Source of the DNA: Phycisphaeraceae bacterium
Lineage (GTDB): Bacteria > Planctomycetota > Phycisphaerae > Phycisphaerales > UBA1924
Direction: 5' to 3'
DNA: 64,000 bases
Assembly (NCBI GenBank): GCA_015200025.1
Contig: CP054186.1
Coordinates: 2,430,001 to 2,494,000, forward strand
Translations under genes and position numbers: made by a program
In this document: positions 15,977 through 25,764 of the stretch, piece after piece
How the letters are laid out: each line of letters begins with the position of its first letter
Numbering within the stretch: the first letter of the stretch is position 1
The notes under the pieces: model-generated
The model's input: only the letters and a program-made list of their open reading frames with translations
Database searches by the model: none
What the model was told of the DNA's origin: nothing

Positions 15977-17539
15977 TTACGGTGTTGAGGGGGCGGGGTT
16001 GGACGTGGCGTCGGTGCGTTCGCCCAGCACGTTGAGCCGCGTGCCGTCCTGGATCGCGGGCGGGGCGGGCGGGTCAAGGATGATCCGGTCAGTAAGGCGA
16101 AGGCCGCCGATCACGATGGTGAACCCGTCGTCAGCCGAAGGCGTGGTGGCGACGTCTCGGCGGCGGGCGACGGGGCTTCCTCCCGAGTTGTCCACGACCC
16201 AGACCAGCCCCTTGCCGTCGCCGGCCACGGTCACGGCGGCCGTGGGGACCAGCAGCGTCATCGTGCCGTTGTCGTGCGGACTGCCAGCCGCGTTTCCGCC
16301 GCCAGAGGGGCTTCGGCGCTGCGCGTTTCCCGCGGGCGCGTGGAACTTGACGCGCGTGAGCATCTCGGGTTTGAGCACGGGCGAGGGCGCATCGAGGGCC
16401 ACCTTGAACTGCACGGTGTTCCGCTGGATGTTGGCCTCGTGGACCACCCGTGTGACCACGCCGCTGAAGGTCTGGTCGGAGAGTGCCTCGGTGGTCACCA
16501 TCGCGCGCGTGCCGACGCCGACCTTGGCCGCGTCAGCCAAAGGTACATCCACACGCACCTGCAACTTCTCGGGGTCATAGACCCGCAGGACCGCGCCGGT
16601 CATGCTCCCCGCCTGGCCGGGGTCGCCGCCCTTGCCGCTCATGCTGATCCTCGATCCGGGCTCGACCAGTCGGGCGAGCACCACGCCCCCCACGGGGGAG
16701 CGCACTTCCATCCTGGCGAGCCGCAGCGCGGCCTCGTCGCGCAGCACGTGGGCGGCGGCGTGGGCCGCCTCTGCCTGCGCCAGCGCGGCGCGGGATTCGC
16801 TCGCCGCCTTCTCCGCCGTTGCGACCTTCGCCTCCAGGCCGGAAAGCCGGATCTCCATGCGCCGGAACGCCCCTTCGCTCAGTCCGCCGGCGGCGACCAA
16901 GCCGCGCTTGCTCGCGACCTCGTCCCGCAACTCGGCGGCGGCGCTTCGTTCGACCTCGACCTGTGATTCGGCGGTCGCGAGCGCCGCACGAGCGCGGGCG
17001 ACGTCCGTGTCGCGCTCGGCGACGGTCGCTTCGGCCGCCCGCAGGCTGAGCCGCGCGTCCTCGTTGATGAGATGGGCGACAACCTGGCCCGCCTCGATGC
17101 GCTCGCCCTCGAGCACCAGCACGTCCCGCACCACGCCCTCGGCCAAAGCGGGGACGCTGACAGCGAACGGCGCGGGCTCAATCCACCCCGGGGCCTGCAC
17201 GATGGCCGGGCCGAGGGGCGCATCATGCGGCGGCGCCTCGGGGTCGCTCGGCGACCCGGGTGCGGCGCTCGTGCCCGCGGCTTGGACGCTCTCCTTCGGG
17301 ATCGCGGCGGCGACATGCACCGCGAGCCGAGGCCGGAGCGCATCGCGGGCGGCGTACGCGAGCAGGCCGCCGGTCGCCAGCAGCACGGCGGCGGGAATGA
17401 GCAGCCGCGTCGCCCAGCGCGCCCTGGGGCGCGCGATGACGGTGGTGCTCCCCGCCGATGACGGCGGGGGTTGGGTGTTAGGCGAGGTGGTTTGCGGGCC
17501 CCGACGGAGCGCCCGCAGATCGGTCTGCGTGGTGGCCAT
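15977..17539 (-). CDS. HlyD/MacA-type membrane fusion (periplasmic adaptor) protein
   Basis: 520 residues from ATG 17539. A cytoplasmic Pro-rich N-terminus precedes one membrane helix (ATRLLIPAAVLLATGGLLAY). A lipoyl half-motif (VSVPALAEGVVRDVLVLEGERIEAGQVVAHLINEDARL), a long alpha hairpin (about 185-275), the second lipoyl half (MEVRSPVGGVVLARLVEPGSRISM) and beta-barrel/MP domains follow. It links an inner-membrane pump to an outer channel. It is the first gene of the minus-strand MFP-ATPase-permease-permease set. The usual GTP-like lipid/peptide or metal substrate cannot be told from sequence; location in a metal island favours metal or stress-related export. Confidence 0.85.
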   Translation of the reverse strand: MATTQTDLRALRRGPQTTSPNTQPPPSSAGSTTVIARPRARWATRLLIPAAVLLATGGLLAYAARDALRPRLAVHVAAAIPKESVQAAGTSAAPGSPSDPEAPPHDAPLGPAIVQAPGWIEPAPFAVSVPALAEGVVRDVLVLEGERIEAGQVVAHLINEDARLSLRAAEATVAERDTDVARARAALATAESQVEVERSAAAELRDEVASKRGLVAAGGLSEGAFRRMEIRLSGLEAKVATAEKAASESRAALAQAEAAHAAAHVLRDEAALRLARMEVRSPVGGVVLARLVEPGSRISMSGKGGDPGQAGSMTGAVLRVYDPEKLQVRVDVPLADAAKVGVGTRAMVTTEALSDQTFSGVVTRVVHEANIQRNTVQFKVALDAPSPVLKPEMLTRVKFHAPAGNAQRRSPSGGGNAAGSPHDNGTMTLLVPTAAVTVAGDGKGLVWVVDNSGGSPVARRRDVATTPSADDGFTIVIGGLRLTDRIILDPPAPPAIQDGTRLNVLGERTDATSNPAPSTP

Positions 17540-17689
17540 GAGTGGTTCCTGCACTTTGAGGGCGGCCGGGCATCGACAAGGGAGCCACGGCGCGTCAAGC
17601 GAAGTCACGCCCCGCACGCTCGGCGTGGAGCCGGACGCGCAAGGCCGATGCGGACGCGCAAGACAAGGAGCGTCCGGTGCAGGATGTGG

Positions 17690-18202
17690 CTAGACCAGCA
17701 GCGCGCAGTGCCACCGCTGCGCATCGCGGTTGGCTTTCAGGTGCGGCGGGCAATGAGCCCAGCCGGGCGGATGCGGCGCAACAAGGGCCTCGGGTGCCTC
17801 CATCGTCCACAGCACGGCGAGGGCGAAGGTCGCCAGTGCGTTCCATTGCTGCTCAAAGGCCGGGAGACGCGCCTCGGCGCTGATGCCTGTGCCGGCGGAT
17901 GTGCCTTGGCACGACGGGCAGGACGGGCACTTGCCGGGAGGAGACGGCTGATCGTGGTCGGGGCGATCCTGAGACTGGTCCTGCGAGTCGTCACGCGGCT
18001 GATCCTGACACGGCTGTTCCGCTGGTCCTTCGTCCGTTCGCGTTTCGCCGACACAGCCGCCGCAGCATGAGTCCGATTCAGCCGCCGCGACATGTTTTCC
18101 GGCACACGCCCCGCCCGCGAGCACCGCGGCCTGGCAGCAGCACAACGGCGTGACCACGCCGATGAGCAGGGCAATCAGAACTCGGAGCAACGGGTGTCGC
18201 AT
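17690..18202 (-). CDS. Cys-rich exported protein, unassigned
   Basis: 170 residues. ATG 18202 starts a signal peptide MRHPLLRVLIALLIGVVTPLC followed by a CCC run. Further Cys clusters (SCCGGC, KCPSCPSCQG) surround an Asp/Gln-rich low-complexity segment. A hydrophobic helix (WNALATFALAVLW) lies near the C-terminus, followed by His/Cys (HPPGWAHCPPH). The Cys and His density between two efflux operons suggests metal binding at the membrane. No family is recognised. It is transcribed away from the plus-strand czc-type genes. Confidence 0.6.
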   Translation of the reverse strand: MRHPLLRVLIALLIGVVTPLCCCQAAVLAGGACAGKHVAAAESDSCCGGCVGETRTDEGPAEQPCQDQPRDDSQDQSQDRPDHDQPSPPGKCPSCPSCQGTSAGTGISAEARLPAFEQQWNALATFALAVLWTMEAPEALVAPHPPGWAHCPPHLKANRDAQRWHCALLV

Positions 18203-18429
18203 GGGCTGCCCCAAGTATATCGGCCAACGAGTCACGGGATTCACGCCACGGAAAGGTGCACGCATATTGGTGCGACGGCCGGCCGCGAGACCGTTGGTCC
18301 GGGCCCCGGACTGCTTGACCTCTGCGTTGCAAGTCAGACAAGCACCAAACAACAGGTTGCCGCAGCCGTCCAGCGGCGACTGATGCCAACCGGGAGAATG
18401 GCCGATATCCTCGTGACGAACCTTTGTGC

Positions 18430-18445
18430 CGGTTAACCGTATACT
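18430..18445 (+). promoter_or_regulatory. Palindrome CGGTTAACCG abutting a TATACT -10-like box
   Basis: The perfect 10-bp palindrome at 18430-18439 is followed at once by TATACT (18440-18445), about 15 bases before the ATG of the next plus-strand gene. A palindrome touching a -10 box is typical operator placement. No convincing -35 element was found at normal spacing and no regulator gene is visible nearby, so this is a candidate only. Confidence 0.35.
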
Positions 18446-18460
18446 GTGACGCAGACGCTG

Positions 18461-18913
18461 ATGAAGCACCCTTGGATCCAACGCCTGATCGCGACCCTCT
18501 GCCTCGTGGCCTTTGGCTTCGGGCAGTCGGTCTTTGCGTCCTTTGGCGTGCGGTGCACGGATGCTTCGGGTATCTCCCGGTTCGAGTTCGCTTGTCTGAA
18601 GTCCGCCGATGGAGCATGCCTGACACGGTGCGTCGATCCGGGGGAGCACGCGGATGCGGACGACCACACGTCGGATTCGACTCCGCCGACTCCCTGCCAG
18701 GATGAGCCGATCGGTTCACAGGCCTCGGCGGCCAAGGTGATCCCGTCGAACGTCGTGCCCGTGCCCGTCGTCGCCGCCGTCCTTGTGGCGATCATCTGGG
18801 ACCACTGGGCTCTCAGCTGCAGCGAGCCTCTGCGCTCGTTCCAGCCGTGCCGCGATCGTGACCGGCCCCCGGACTCGCTCGAGCGTCTCCGCTCGGTCAT
18901 CCTCTTGGTCTAG
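18461..18913 (+). CDS. Exported small protein upstream of the czc-type operon, unassigned
   Basis: 150 residues from ATG 18461 (GTG 18446 is in frame). MKHPWIQRLIATLCLVAFGFGQSVFASFG is a clear signal peptide. Cys at FACLKSADGACLTRC suggest disulfides or metal binding, and an Asp/His stretch (DPGEHADADDHTSD) supports metal contact. A second hydrophobic segment lies at about 95-115. The gene is transcribed toward the RND efflux genes and lies right after a palindrome and -10-like box, so it may be the first gene of that operon. No family is recognised. Confidence 0.6.
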   Translation: MKHPWIQRLIATLCLVAFGFGQSVFASFGVRCTDASGISRFEFACLKSADGACLTRCVDPGEHADADDHTSDSTPPTPCQDEPIGSQASAAKVIPSNVVPVPVVAAVLVAIIWDHWALSCSEPLRSFQPCRDRDRPPDSLERLRSVILLV

Positions 18914-19148
18914 TTTTGATTTGGCTTGATCACCTTTGATGCCCAGCGGGCATAGGTGATCTGGTTGTCATTGCGCCCCGGCTCAAGCGGCCGCCAACCG
19001 CATCCCGACGACCCAGCCACGCCCCCCTCCAACACACCACCTGGCCCACCGCCGTGCGGTCGCCCTCACGCGAGGTATCCCTGCGATTCCCGACTTGGGA
19101 ACTCGCCGCCGTCGGGTCCTCCTGACCGGAGCGACCGCTCGCGAATCC

Positions 19149-20609
19149 ATGAAAGCGGATCCAATGCACATTCATTCATCGAACGTCTGCCGTGTCGGAT
19201 TAGGCCTGGCGATGACCATTGCCACGACAGCGATGGTCGGCTGCCAATCCACCCCCCGGGCCGACATCGACGCGTCCCGCGAGGCGGCGAACGCCGCCGG
19301 GCTCTCCGCGCCCATCGAGTTCATCGCCATTGGTCCGGAAGGGGCCCCGCTCGACGAGCCTGCCGCCATCGACGCTTCGCTGAGCTTGGCGGAGGCTCTC
19401 CGCCGAGCGGTCACCACCGACCCCGGTGTCCAAGCGGCGATGGCCCGCGTCCGGATCGCGATGGCCGACGCAGACCAGTCGCGTCTGCTGCCGAATCCGG
19501 TGCTCAACTTCGTGCTGCGCTGGGGACCGGGCAAGCCTCAGATCGAGGCGTCACTCACCCAGGATTTCGTGCAGGCGCTGCAGATCCCCCGGCGCTCCAG
19601 CGCCGCCGACAACAAGCTGCGACAGGCTGCGGCGGAGGCGGTCACCGTCGCCATCGACGTCGCGAGCGAGTTGCAGGAGCGGTACGCGGCCGCGCAGGCT
19701 TCGGCTGAGCTCGTTCCGCTGCTCCGCGACCGTCTGGCCTTGCTCGAGAAACTGGTTGGTGTAGCCAAGTCCAGGCTGGACGCCGGAGAGGGAACACGCA
19801 GTGATCTCGCGACCCTGCAAGCGCAGGTGGTCGAACTCCGCGTGGATATCGATCAGGCTGTCCTCGCCGAACGGGAAGAGCGCGTTCGCCTTGCCCGCTT
19901 GATCGGCCAGCCCTCCTCGGCCGCCATATGGACGCTCGATGCCTGGACCTCGCCGACGACTGAACTCCAACCCGAGGTGCGGTGGGTTGACACGGCCCTC
20001 CAGCGTCGTCCCGAGATCCAGTCGATCGCATGGAGACTCCTCGCGCTTGGCGATGAAGAGGCACTCGCGCGGCTCCTGCCCTGGGAAAGCGCAGGTGTCG
20101 GAGTGGATGCACAGCGCGACGACGAGTTGTTCGCCGGTCCCTCCGTCTCCACTCCAGTGCCGATCTTCGATATGGGGCAGGCACGCAGAGCCCGAGTCAC
20201 CGCCGAGCAGCTCGAGGCTCGTCACGACCTCACGCTCGCTCGCCGCAAGGTCGTCGAGGAAGTTCGCCTCGCGTACCAGACCCTCTCCGCGAGCAGCGCC
20301 AACCTCGAGCGCATCCGAAACGAGCTGATCCCCTTGCAGGAGTCACGCCGCCAGCTCGCCGAGGCCGCGTTCCGCGCCGGCCAGAGCGACGTGACGGCCC
20401 TGTTCCTGGCCGAGCAGGACCTTCGGCTGACACAGGCGAGGGCCATCGAGGTCGAGCGACAGGCGGCGACGGCGCTGGTCCGGTTGCAGCGGGCCGTTGG
20501 CGGACCCGGCGTCGCTTCGACGCTCACGACTTCTCCGCCACCGCAGTCCCTGCCGTCCGGCCAAGTTCCAGGCCAGGGGACCGCTTCGGCCCCGCGTCCC
20601 CAACCCTGA
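19149..20609 (+). CDS. czcC: TolC/CzcC-family outer membrane efflux lipoprotein
   Basis: 486 residues from ATG 19149 (ATG 19164 is an alternative). A signal peptide ends in a lipobox-like MVGC-QS. Two repeated outer membrane efflux (OEP) units follow: LSLAEALRRAVTTDPGVQAAMARVRIA, ADQSRLLPNPVLNF, and a second half with PVPIFDMGQARRARVTAEQLEA and RKVVEEVRLAYQTL. These form the trimeric outer membrane duct. It is the first of the three co-directional RND genes, so CzcC-like is the best label. The C-terminal tail is Pro/Ser-rich. Confidence 0.85.
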   Translation: MKADPMHIHSSNVCRVGLGLAMTIATTAMVGCQSTPRADIDASREAANAAGLSAPIEFIAIGPEGAPLDEPAAIDASLSLAEALRRAVTTDPGVQAAMARVRIAMADADQSRLLPNPVLNFVLRWGPGKPQIEASLTQDFVQALQIPRRSSAADNKLRQAAAEAVTVAIDVASELQERYAAAQASAELVPLLRDRLALLEKLVGVAKSRLDAGEGTRSDLATLQAQVVELRVDIDQAVLAEREERVRLARLIGQPSSAAIWTLDAWTSPTTELQPEVRWVDTALQRRPEIQSIAWRLLALGDEEALARLLPWESAGVGVDAQRDDELFAGPSVSTPVPIFDMGQARRARVTAEQLEARHDLTLARRKVVEEVRLAYQTLSASSANLERIRNELIPLQESRRQLAEAAFRAGQSDVTALFLAEQDLRLTQARAIEVERQAATALVRLQRAVGGPGVASTLTTSPPPQSLPSGQVPGQGTASAPRPQP

Positions 20610-20673
20610 TTCCCTCGTCACTCCCGTCCGGTCCCCCCCAGCATCATCCAGTCGCCATCACCAGAGATCAACC

Positions 20674-22056
20674 ATGAACACACTTCCACACATCAGTGCC
20701 CCCGCAAGCCGACACAGGCCTTTCGCGGCATCGGCGGCGCTCGCCATCGCCATCGCAGCGATCACTCTCCTCGGCGGGTGCAAGAAGCACTCCGAAGGGG
20801 ACGGGCATGACCACGGTGCCAAGCCCCAGGGCAAGGCCGACGATCACGCCGGTCACGACCACGGCGAGGGCGGTCACGAGGAAGGCGGAGGCGCCCACGC
20901 CGACGAGGTCACACTCACAGCGGAGGCGGTCGAGCGCTACGGCGTAAAGGACGAGGCCGCGCAGTTCTGGGTCCTCAAGCCCACCGTGGTCACGCCCGCG
21001 CGCGTCGCCTTCAACACCGAAGCGATGGCCCACGTGGGCTCGCCGCTGCGGGGGCGTGCCGTCGAGGTCAAGGTTCGCCTCGGCGAGACGGTCAAGGCCG
21101 GGCAGGAACTGGTCATCATCGAGAGCCCCGAACTCGGCGAGGCCCAAGCCGACTACCTCCAAAAGCGGACCGCCGTGCTCACGGCGGGGCCCGCCGTCGA
21201 ACTCACAAAGGTTGCCTGGGAGCGGGCCAAGGGGCTGTACGAGCAGTCCCAGGGCATCTCGCTCACCGAGGTGCAGCGCCGCGAAGCCGAGCACAAGGCG
21301 GCGATCGCAAACGTGAAGGCGGCCGAAGCCGCGGTGACGGCCTCCGAGAACCGCCTGCACCTATTGGGCATGAAACAGGAGGACGTCGCGACGCTCGCCA
21401 GCACCGGCGAGATCGCGCCCCGCCACGCGATCAAGGCGGCGATCGATGGGCAGGTCGTCCAGCGCGAGGTGACGCTTGGCGAACTGGTCGGCCCCGACCG
21501 CGAGGCGCTGATGATCCTGGCCGACACGCGCCTGCTCTGGGTGCTGGCCGACGTGCCCGAGGCCAAACTGACGGGCATCGCCGTGGGCGCGAAGGCCTGG
21601 ATCACGATCGGCTCGGCGACGGGCCAAAGCGACCGCGCCGCCACTCCGAGGTTCGAGGGCACCGTTTCGTTCATCGCCCCTTTGGTGGACCCGACCACGC
21701 GCACGGCCCAGGTGCGGATCGACGTGCCCGCGTCGCTCGATGGCGGGCTGACACTGAAGCCCGGCATGTTCGCGCAGGCCGAGATCGTCGCGTCGATGCC
21801 CGGCGGCGCGGACCCCGCGCCGACGGTCGCCGTGCCCGATGAAGCGATCCAGACCGTCGAGGGAGGCCCCGCCGTCTTCGTCCCCGTCGCCAACGAACCC
21901 AACACCTTCGCCAAGCGGGCCGTGACGGTCGGCAAGCCCGTGGGCGGCCTCGTCCCCATCCACTCCGGCCTGGTTGAGGGCGAGCGGTTCGTCATCGCCG
22001 GCACGTTCATCCTCAAGGCAGAGCTCGGCAAGGGCTCCGCGGCGCACGAGCACTAA
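20674..22056 (+). CDS. czcB: RND efflux periplasmic adaptor, CzcB type, His-rich
   Basis: 460 residues. A signal peptide ends in lipobox LLGGC-K. A His/Asp/Gly-rich segment (about 38-75, with GHDHG and HAGHDHGEGGHEEGGG) precedes the adaptor core. VGSPLRGRAVEVKVRLGETVKAGQELVIIESPEL is the lipoyl half-motif, followed by an alpha hairpin, the matching half (PRHAIKAAIDGQVVQREVTLGELV) and a beta-barrel (VSFIAPLVDPTTRTAQVRI). The His tract fits Zn/Co/Cd/Cu handling. It lies between the outer membrane and RND pump genes. Confidence 0.9.
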   Translation: MNTLPHISAPASRHRPFAASAALAIAIAAITLLGGCKKHSEGDGHDHGAKPQGKADDHAGHDHGEGGHEEGGGAHADEVTLTAEAVERYGVKDEAAQFWVLKPTVVTPARVAFNTEAMAHVGSPLRGRAVEVKVRLGETVKAGQELVIIESPELGEAQADYLQKRTAVLTAGPAVELTKVAWERAKGLYEQSQGISLTEVQRREAEHKAAIANVKAAEAAVTASENRLHLLGMKQEDVATLASTGEIAPRHAIKAAIDGQVVQREVTLGELVGPDREALMILADTRLLWVLADVPEAKLTGIAVGAKAWITIGSATGQSDRAATPRFEGTVSFIAPLVDPTTRTAQVRIDVPASLDGGLTLKPGMFAQAEIVASMPGGADPAPTVAVPDEAIQTVEGGPAVFVPVANEPNTFAKRAVTVGKPVGGLVPIHSGLVEGERFVIAGTFILKAELGKGSAAHEH

Positions 22057-22086
22057 ACCACGTCGCCGCAATAGGAGCCCCACCCC

Positions 22087-25000
22087 ATGCTTGAATCCCT
22101 CCTCCACTTCTCGATCAAGAACCGCTGGCTCGTCGTGATCCTCACGGCGGTGGTCGCGGCCGTGGGCTTCTTTCAGCTCAAGAAGCTCCCCATCGACGCC
22201 GTCCCCGACATCACCAACAACCAGGTGCAGATCAACGCCGTCGCGGCGAGCCTGTCGCCCTTCGAGGTCGAGCAGCAGGTGACGTTCCCGATGGAGAACG
22301 CCCTCGCGGGCATCCCGGGCCTGCAGTACACCCGCTCGCTGTCGCGCAACGGGTTCTCGCAGGTGACGGCGGTCTTCGAGGACGGCGTGGACATCTACTT
22401 CGCCCGCCAGCAGGTGGGCGAGCGCCTCCGCGAGGCGGCGGGCGCGCTGCCGCCGGGCGTCGAGACGATCATGGGGCCCATCGCCACGGGGCTGGGCGAG
22501 GTGTACATGTACACCGTCGAGTACGAGCACCCCCACGGCAAGGGCGCGTCGATCACCGACGGCAAGGTCGGATGGCAGTCCGACGGCTCGTACCTCTCGC
22601 CCGAGGGGCGGCGGCTGAGGTCCGACGTCGAACTCGCCTCGTACCTGCGCGAGGTGCAGGACTGGATCATCCGCCCGCAGCTCAAGGGCGTCAAGGACGT
22701 GGCGGGCGTGGACGCTATCGGCGGGTTCGTCAAGCAGTACCACGTGCAGCCCGACCCGATGAAACTGGTCTCCTACGGGCTCACCTTCCACGACGTGATC
22801 GAGGCGCTGGAGAAGAACAACGTCTCCACCGGCGCGGGGTACGTCGAGCACAAGGGGGAGAGCTACCTCGTCCGCGCCACGGGCCGCATCCAGACCATCG
22901 AGGAGATCGAGAGCATCGTGATCGGCAGCCGGAACGGCGTGCCGGTGTACGTGCGCGATGTCGTCGGTGCCAACGGCGTGGGTCTGGGGCGCGAGCTGCG
23001 CACCGGCTCGGCCAGCGAGAACGGCGAAGACGTGGTGGTGGGCACGGCGATCATGCTCATCGGTGCCAACAGCCGCACCGTGGCCGCTGCGGTAGACGCC
23101 AAGATGACCGACATTCAGCGCTCGCTCCCAACGGGAATCAAGGCCAAGACGGTCCTGAACCGGACCAAACTGGTGGACGCGACCATCTCAACGGTCAAGA
23201 AGAACCTGCTCGAGGGCGCGATCCTGGTGATCGTGGTCCTGCTGCTGCTGCTGGGAAACTGGCGGGCGGCGATCATCTGCGGGCTGGCGATCCCGCTGTC
23301 GATGCTGATGACCGCGACCGGCATGGTGCAGACGCGCGTGAGCGGCAACCTCATGTCCCTGGGCGCAATCGACTTCGGCCTGATCGTGGACGGCGCGGTC
23401 ATCATCGTCGAGAACTGCCTGCGGCGGCTGGCCGAGGAGCAACACCACAAGGGACGACTGCTGACGCTCCAGGAGCGCCTGCACATCGTCTTCGACGCCA
23501 GCAAGGAGGTCCGCAAGGCCACCGCCTTCGGCGAGGCGATCATCATCACGGTCTACTTCCCCATCCTCGCACTCTCGGGCGTCGAGGGCAAGATGTTCCA
23601 TCCGATGGCCCTGACGGTCATCCTCGCCCTCATCGCGGCCTTCATCCTTTCCCTGACCTTCATCCCCGCGATGGTCGCCCTGTGTATCACCGGCAAGGTG
23701 ACGGAGAAGGACATGTTCCTGATCCGCTGGGCCAAGAAGGCGTACGAGCCGGTGGTCCGCTGGGCGGTCAGGCTCCGCTACGCGGTGGTGATCGGCGCGG
23801 TGGTCGCGTTCCTCGGCTCGCTGGCCCTGTTCACGCGGCTCGGGCAGGAGTTCGTGCCCACGCTCGATGAGAAGGACATCGCGATGCACGCCATGCGCAT
23901 CGCCTCCACCGGCATCACGCAGTCGCAGAAGATGCAGTACGACGTGGAGAAGGCGGTGTCGGCGTTCCCCGAGGTCGCGTTCGTCTATTCCAAGACGGGC
24001 ACGGCGGAACTGGCGTCGGACCCGATGCCCCCCAACGTCTCCGATACGTTCATCATCCTGAAGGACAAGAGCCAGTGGCGGAGCGAGGCGGAACTCGACG
24101 CGCTCATCGCCGAGAGGACCGAAGCGTTGGAGAGGATGGGCGCGCACGGGGGCGGCGAGGAAGGCCACGGGCACGGGGGCGAGAAAGACGGCCACGACCA
24201 CGGCCCGCCCCCCGAGGGCCACAAGGGCAAGGTCATCAAGCTGCTGGAACTCACGCTCCAGACCGTCCCGGGCAACAACTACGAGTTCACGCAGCCCATC
24301 CAGATGCGCTTCAACGAACTGATCTCGGGCGTGCGCGGCGATGTCGCCGTCAAGGTCTACGGCGACGACTTCGCGGCCATGCAGAAGACCGCCGCCAGCG
24401 TGCTGGCGACGCTGCAGTCCGTCCCCGGCGTGGCCGACGCCAAAGTCGAGCAGACCGAGGGTCTGCCCGTGATGACCGTCGAGCCGGACCGCGCCGCTCT
24501 GGCCCGCTACGGCCTGAACGTCTCGGATGTGCAGGACGTCGTCGCGGTGGCGATGGGGGGCCGCGAGGCGGGGCTCGTCTTCGAGGGCGACCGCCGCTTC
24601 GACCTGGTCGTGCGCCTGCCCGACGACCTGCGCGGCAAGATCGACATGCTGGAGCGTCTGCCGATCCCGCTCCCGCGCGGCGAGGGGGAAGTCAGATCCG
24701 CCGTGCAGGTCGCCAGCATCGACGGCGGCACGGGCTTGTTGCAGGGTCAGCAAGAGATGGGCTTCGTCCCCCTGGGCGCGGTGGCGCGGGTCGAGATCGC
24801 CGAGGGCGTCAACCAGATCAGCCGCGAGAACGGAAAGCGGCGGATCGTCGTCCAGTGCAACGTCCGAGGCCGCGACCTCGGATCCTTCGTGGCCGAGGCT
24901 CAGACGCGGATGTCGCAGGTGAGCCTCCCCGCCGGCCAGTGGCTGGTGTGGGGCGGCCAGTACGAGAACCTCGTCGCGGCCAAGGAGCGGCTCACGATCG

Positions 25001-25686
25001 TCGTACCGATCTGCTTCCTGCTGATCCTGCTCCTGCTCTTTGCCACCTTCAAGAGCTTCAAGTACTCGCTCCTGGTTTTCGCGGCCGTCCCGCTGGGGCT
25101 GACAGGGGGAGTCGTCGCGCTGTGGGCGCGCGGCATGCCCTTCTCGATCTCGGCGGCCGTCGGGTTCATCGCCCTCTCGGGCGTCGCCGTGCTCAACGGG
25201 CTGGTCATGATCATCTTCATCAACCAGCTGCGGGAGAAGGGCGAGCGGCTCGAGGACGCGATCATCCACGGGTCGATCACGCGCCTGCGGCCGGTGCTCA
25301 TGACCGCCCTGGTCGCCTCGCTCGGGTTCGTGCCGATGGCGCTGGCGCGCGGCACCGGCTCGGAGGTGCAGAGGCCGCTGGCGACTGTGGTGATCGGCGG
25401 CCTGATCTCCAGCACGCTGCTCACGCTCATCGTCCTCCCCGCCCTCTACCGCATCTTCACCGGCACCAGCAAGGACGGCCTGCCCGGCCCCAGGCCCGAA
25501 GTGTGGGAGCAGAACGAGCCGACCCCTGCGCTCGCGGGCGGTGCGGTGGTCCCGACGGAGCAGTCAAGTGACAGCCGCGGCCATGCGACGCAGCCTACGG
25601 CAACCGCCAGCCCCGCCCCTACACCGCCGCCCCCGCCGCTCACCAACGCGCCGTCGGCGGATGCGAAAGTCGATCCCAAGTCGTGA
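22087..25686 (+). CDS. czcA: Heavy-metal RND efflux pump, CzcA type
   Basis: 1,199 residues. The N-terminus MLESLLHFSIKNRWLVVIL and the KLPIDAVPDITNNQVQI motif mark the heavy-metal RND family. GAIDFGLIVDGAVIIVEN (Asp429 and Asp435) is the TM4 proton-relay signature of CzcA-like divalent cation pumps rather than CusA. A His-rich loop (about 685-717, GHGHGGEKDGHDHG) is inserted in the periplasmic region. The C-terminus has a long Pro/Thr tail after the last helix. It works with the preceding CzcC and CzcB genes to expel cations such as Co, Zn or Cd from the periplasm. Confidence 0.95.
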   Translation: MLESLLHFSIKNRWLVVILTAVVAAVGFFQLKKLPIDAVPDITNNQVQINAVAASLSPFEVEQQVTFPMENALAGIPGLQYTRSLSRNGFSQVTAVFEDGVDIYFARQQVGERLREAAGALPPGVETIMGPIATGLGEVYMYTVEYEHPHGKGASITDGKVGWQSDGSYLSPEGRRLRSDVELASYLREVQDWIIRPQLKGVKDVAGVDAIGGFVKQYHVQPDPMKLVSYGLTFHDVIEALEKNNVSTGAGYVEHKGESYLVRATGRIQTIEEIESIVIGSRNGVPVYVRDVVGANGVGLGRELRTGSASENGEDVVVGTAIMLIGANSRTVAAAVDAKMTDIQRSLPTGIKAKTVLNRTKLVDATISTVKKNLLEGAILVIVVLLLLLGNWRAAIICGLAIPLSMLMTATGMVQTRVSGNLMSLGAIDFGLIVDGAVIIVENCLRRLAEEQHHKGRLLTLQERLHIVFDASKEVRKATAFGEAIIITVYFPILALSGVEGKMFHPMALTVILALIAAFILSLTFIPAMVALCITGKVTEKDMFLIRWAKKAYEPVVRWAVRLRYAVVIGAVVAFLGSLALFTRLGQEFVPTLDEKDIAMHAMRIASTGITQSQKMQYDVEKAVSAFPEVAFVYSKTGTAELASDPMPPNVSDTFIILKDKSQWRSEAELDALIAERTEALERMGAHGGGEEGHGHGGEKDGHDHGPPPEGHKGKVIKLLELTLQTVPGNNYEFTQPIQMRFNELISGVRGDVAVKVYGDDFAAMQKTAASVLATLQSVPGVADAKVEQTEGLPVMTVEPDRAALARYGLNVSDVQDVVAVAMGGREAGLVFEGDRRFDLVVRLPDDLRGKIDMLERLPIPLPRGEGEVRSAVQVASIDGGTGLLQGQQEMGFVPLGAVARVEIAEGVNQISRENGKRRIVVQCNVRGRDLGSFVAEAQTRMSQVSLPAGQWLVWGGQYENLVAAKERLTIVVPICFLLILLLLFATFKSFKYSLLVFAAVPLGLTGGVVALWARGMPFSISAAVGFIALSGVAVLNGLVMIIFINQLREKGERLEDAIIHGSITRLRPVLMTALVASLGFVPMALARGTGSEVQRPLATVVIGGLISSTLLTLIVLPALYRIFTGTSKDGLPGPRPEVWEQNEPTPALAGGAVVPTEQSSDSRGHATQPTATASPAPTPPPPPLTNAPSADAKVDPKS

Positions 25687-25764
25687 CCGCCGAACTCACG
25701 GGCGTGTGCCCCGCGAGCATCCGGCGATCCAGCCCGTGTCTTCCGTTCAGAATGGAGTCCTTCA

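Noticed and set aside
23188..25269. Long minus-strand frame opposite czcA
   Set aside because: Shadow of the RND gene with biased His/Asp/Gln composition and no domain.
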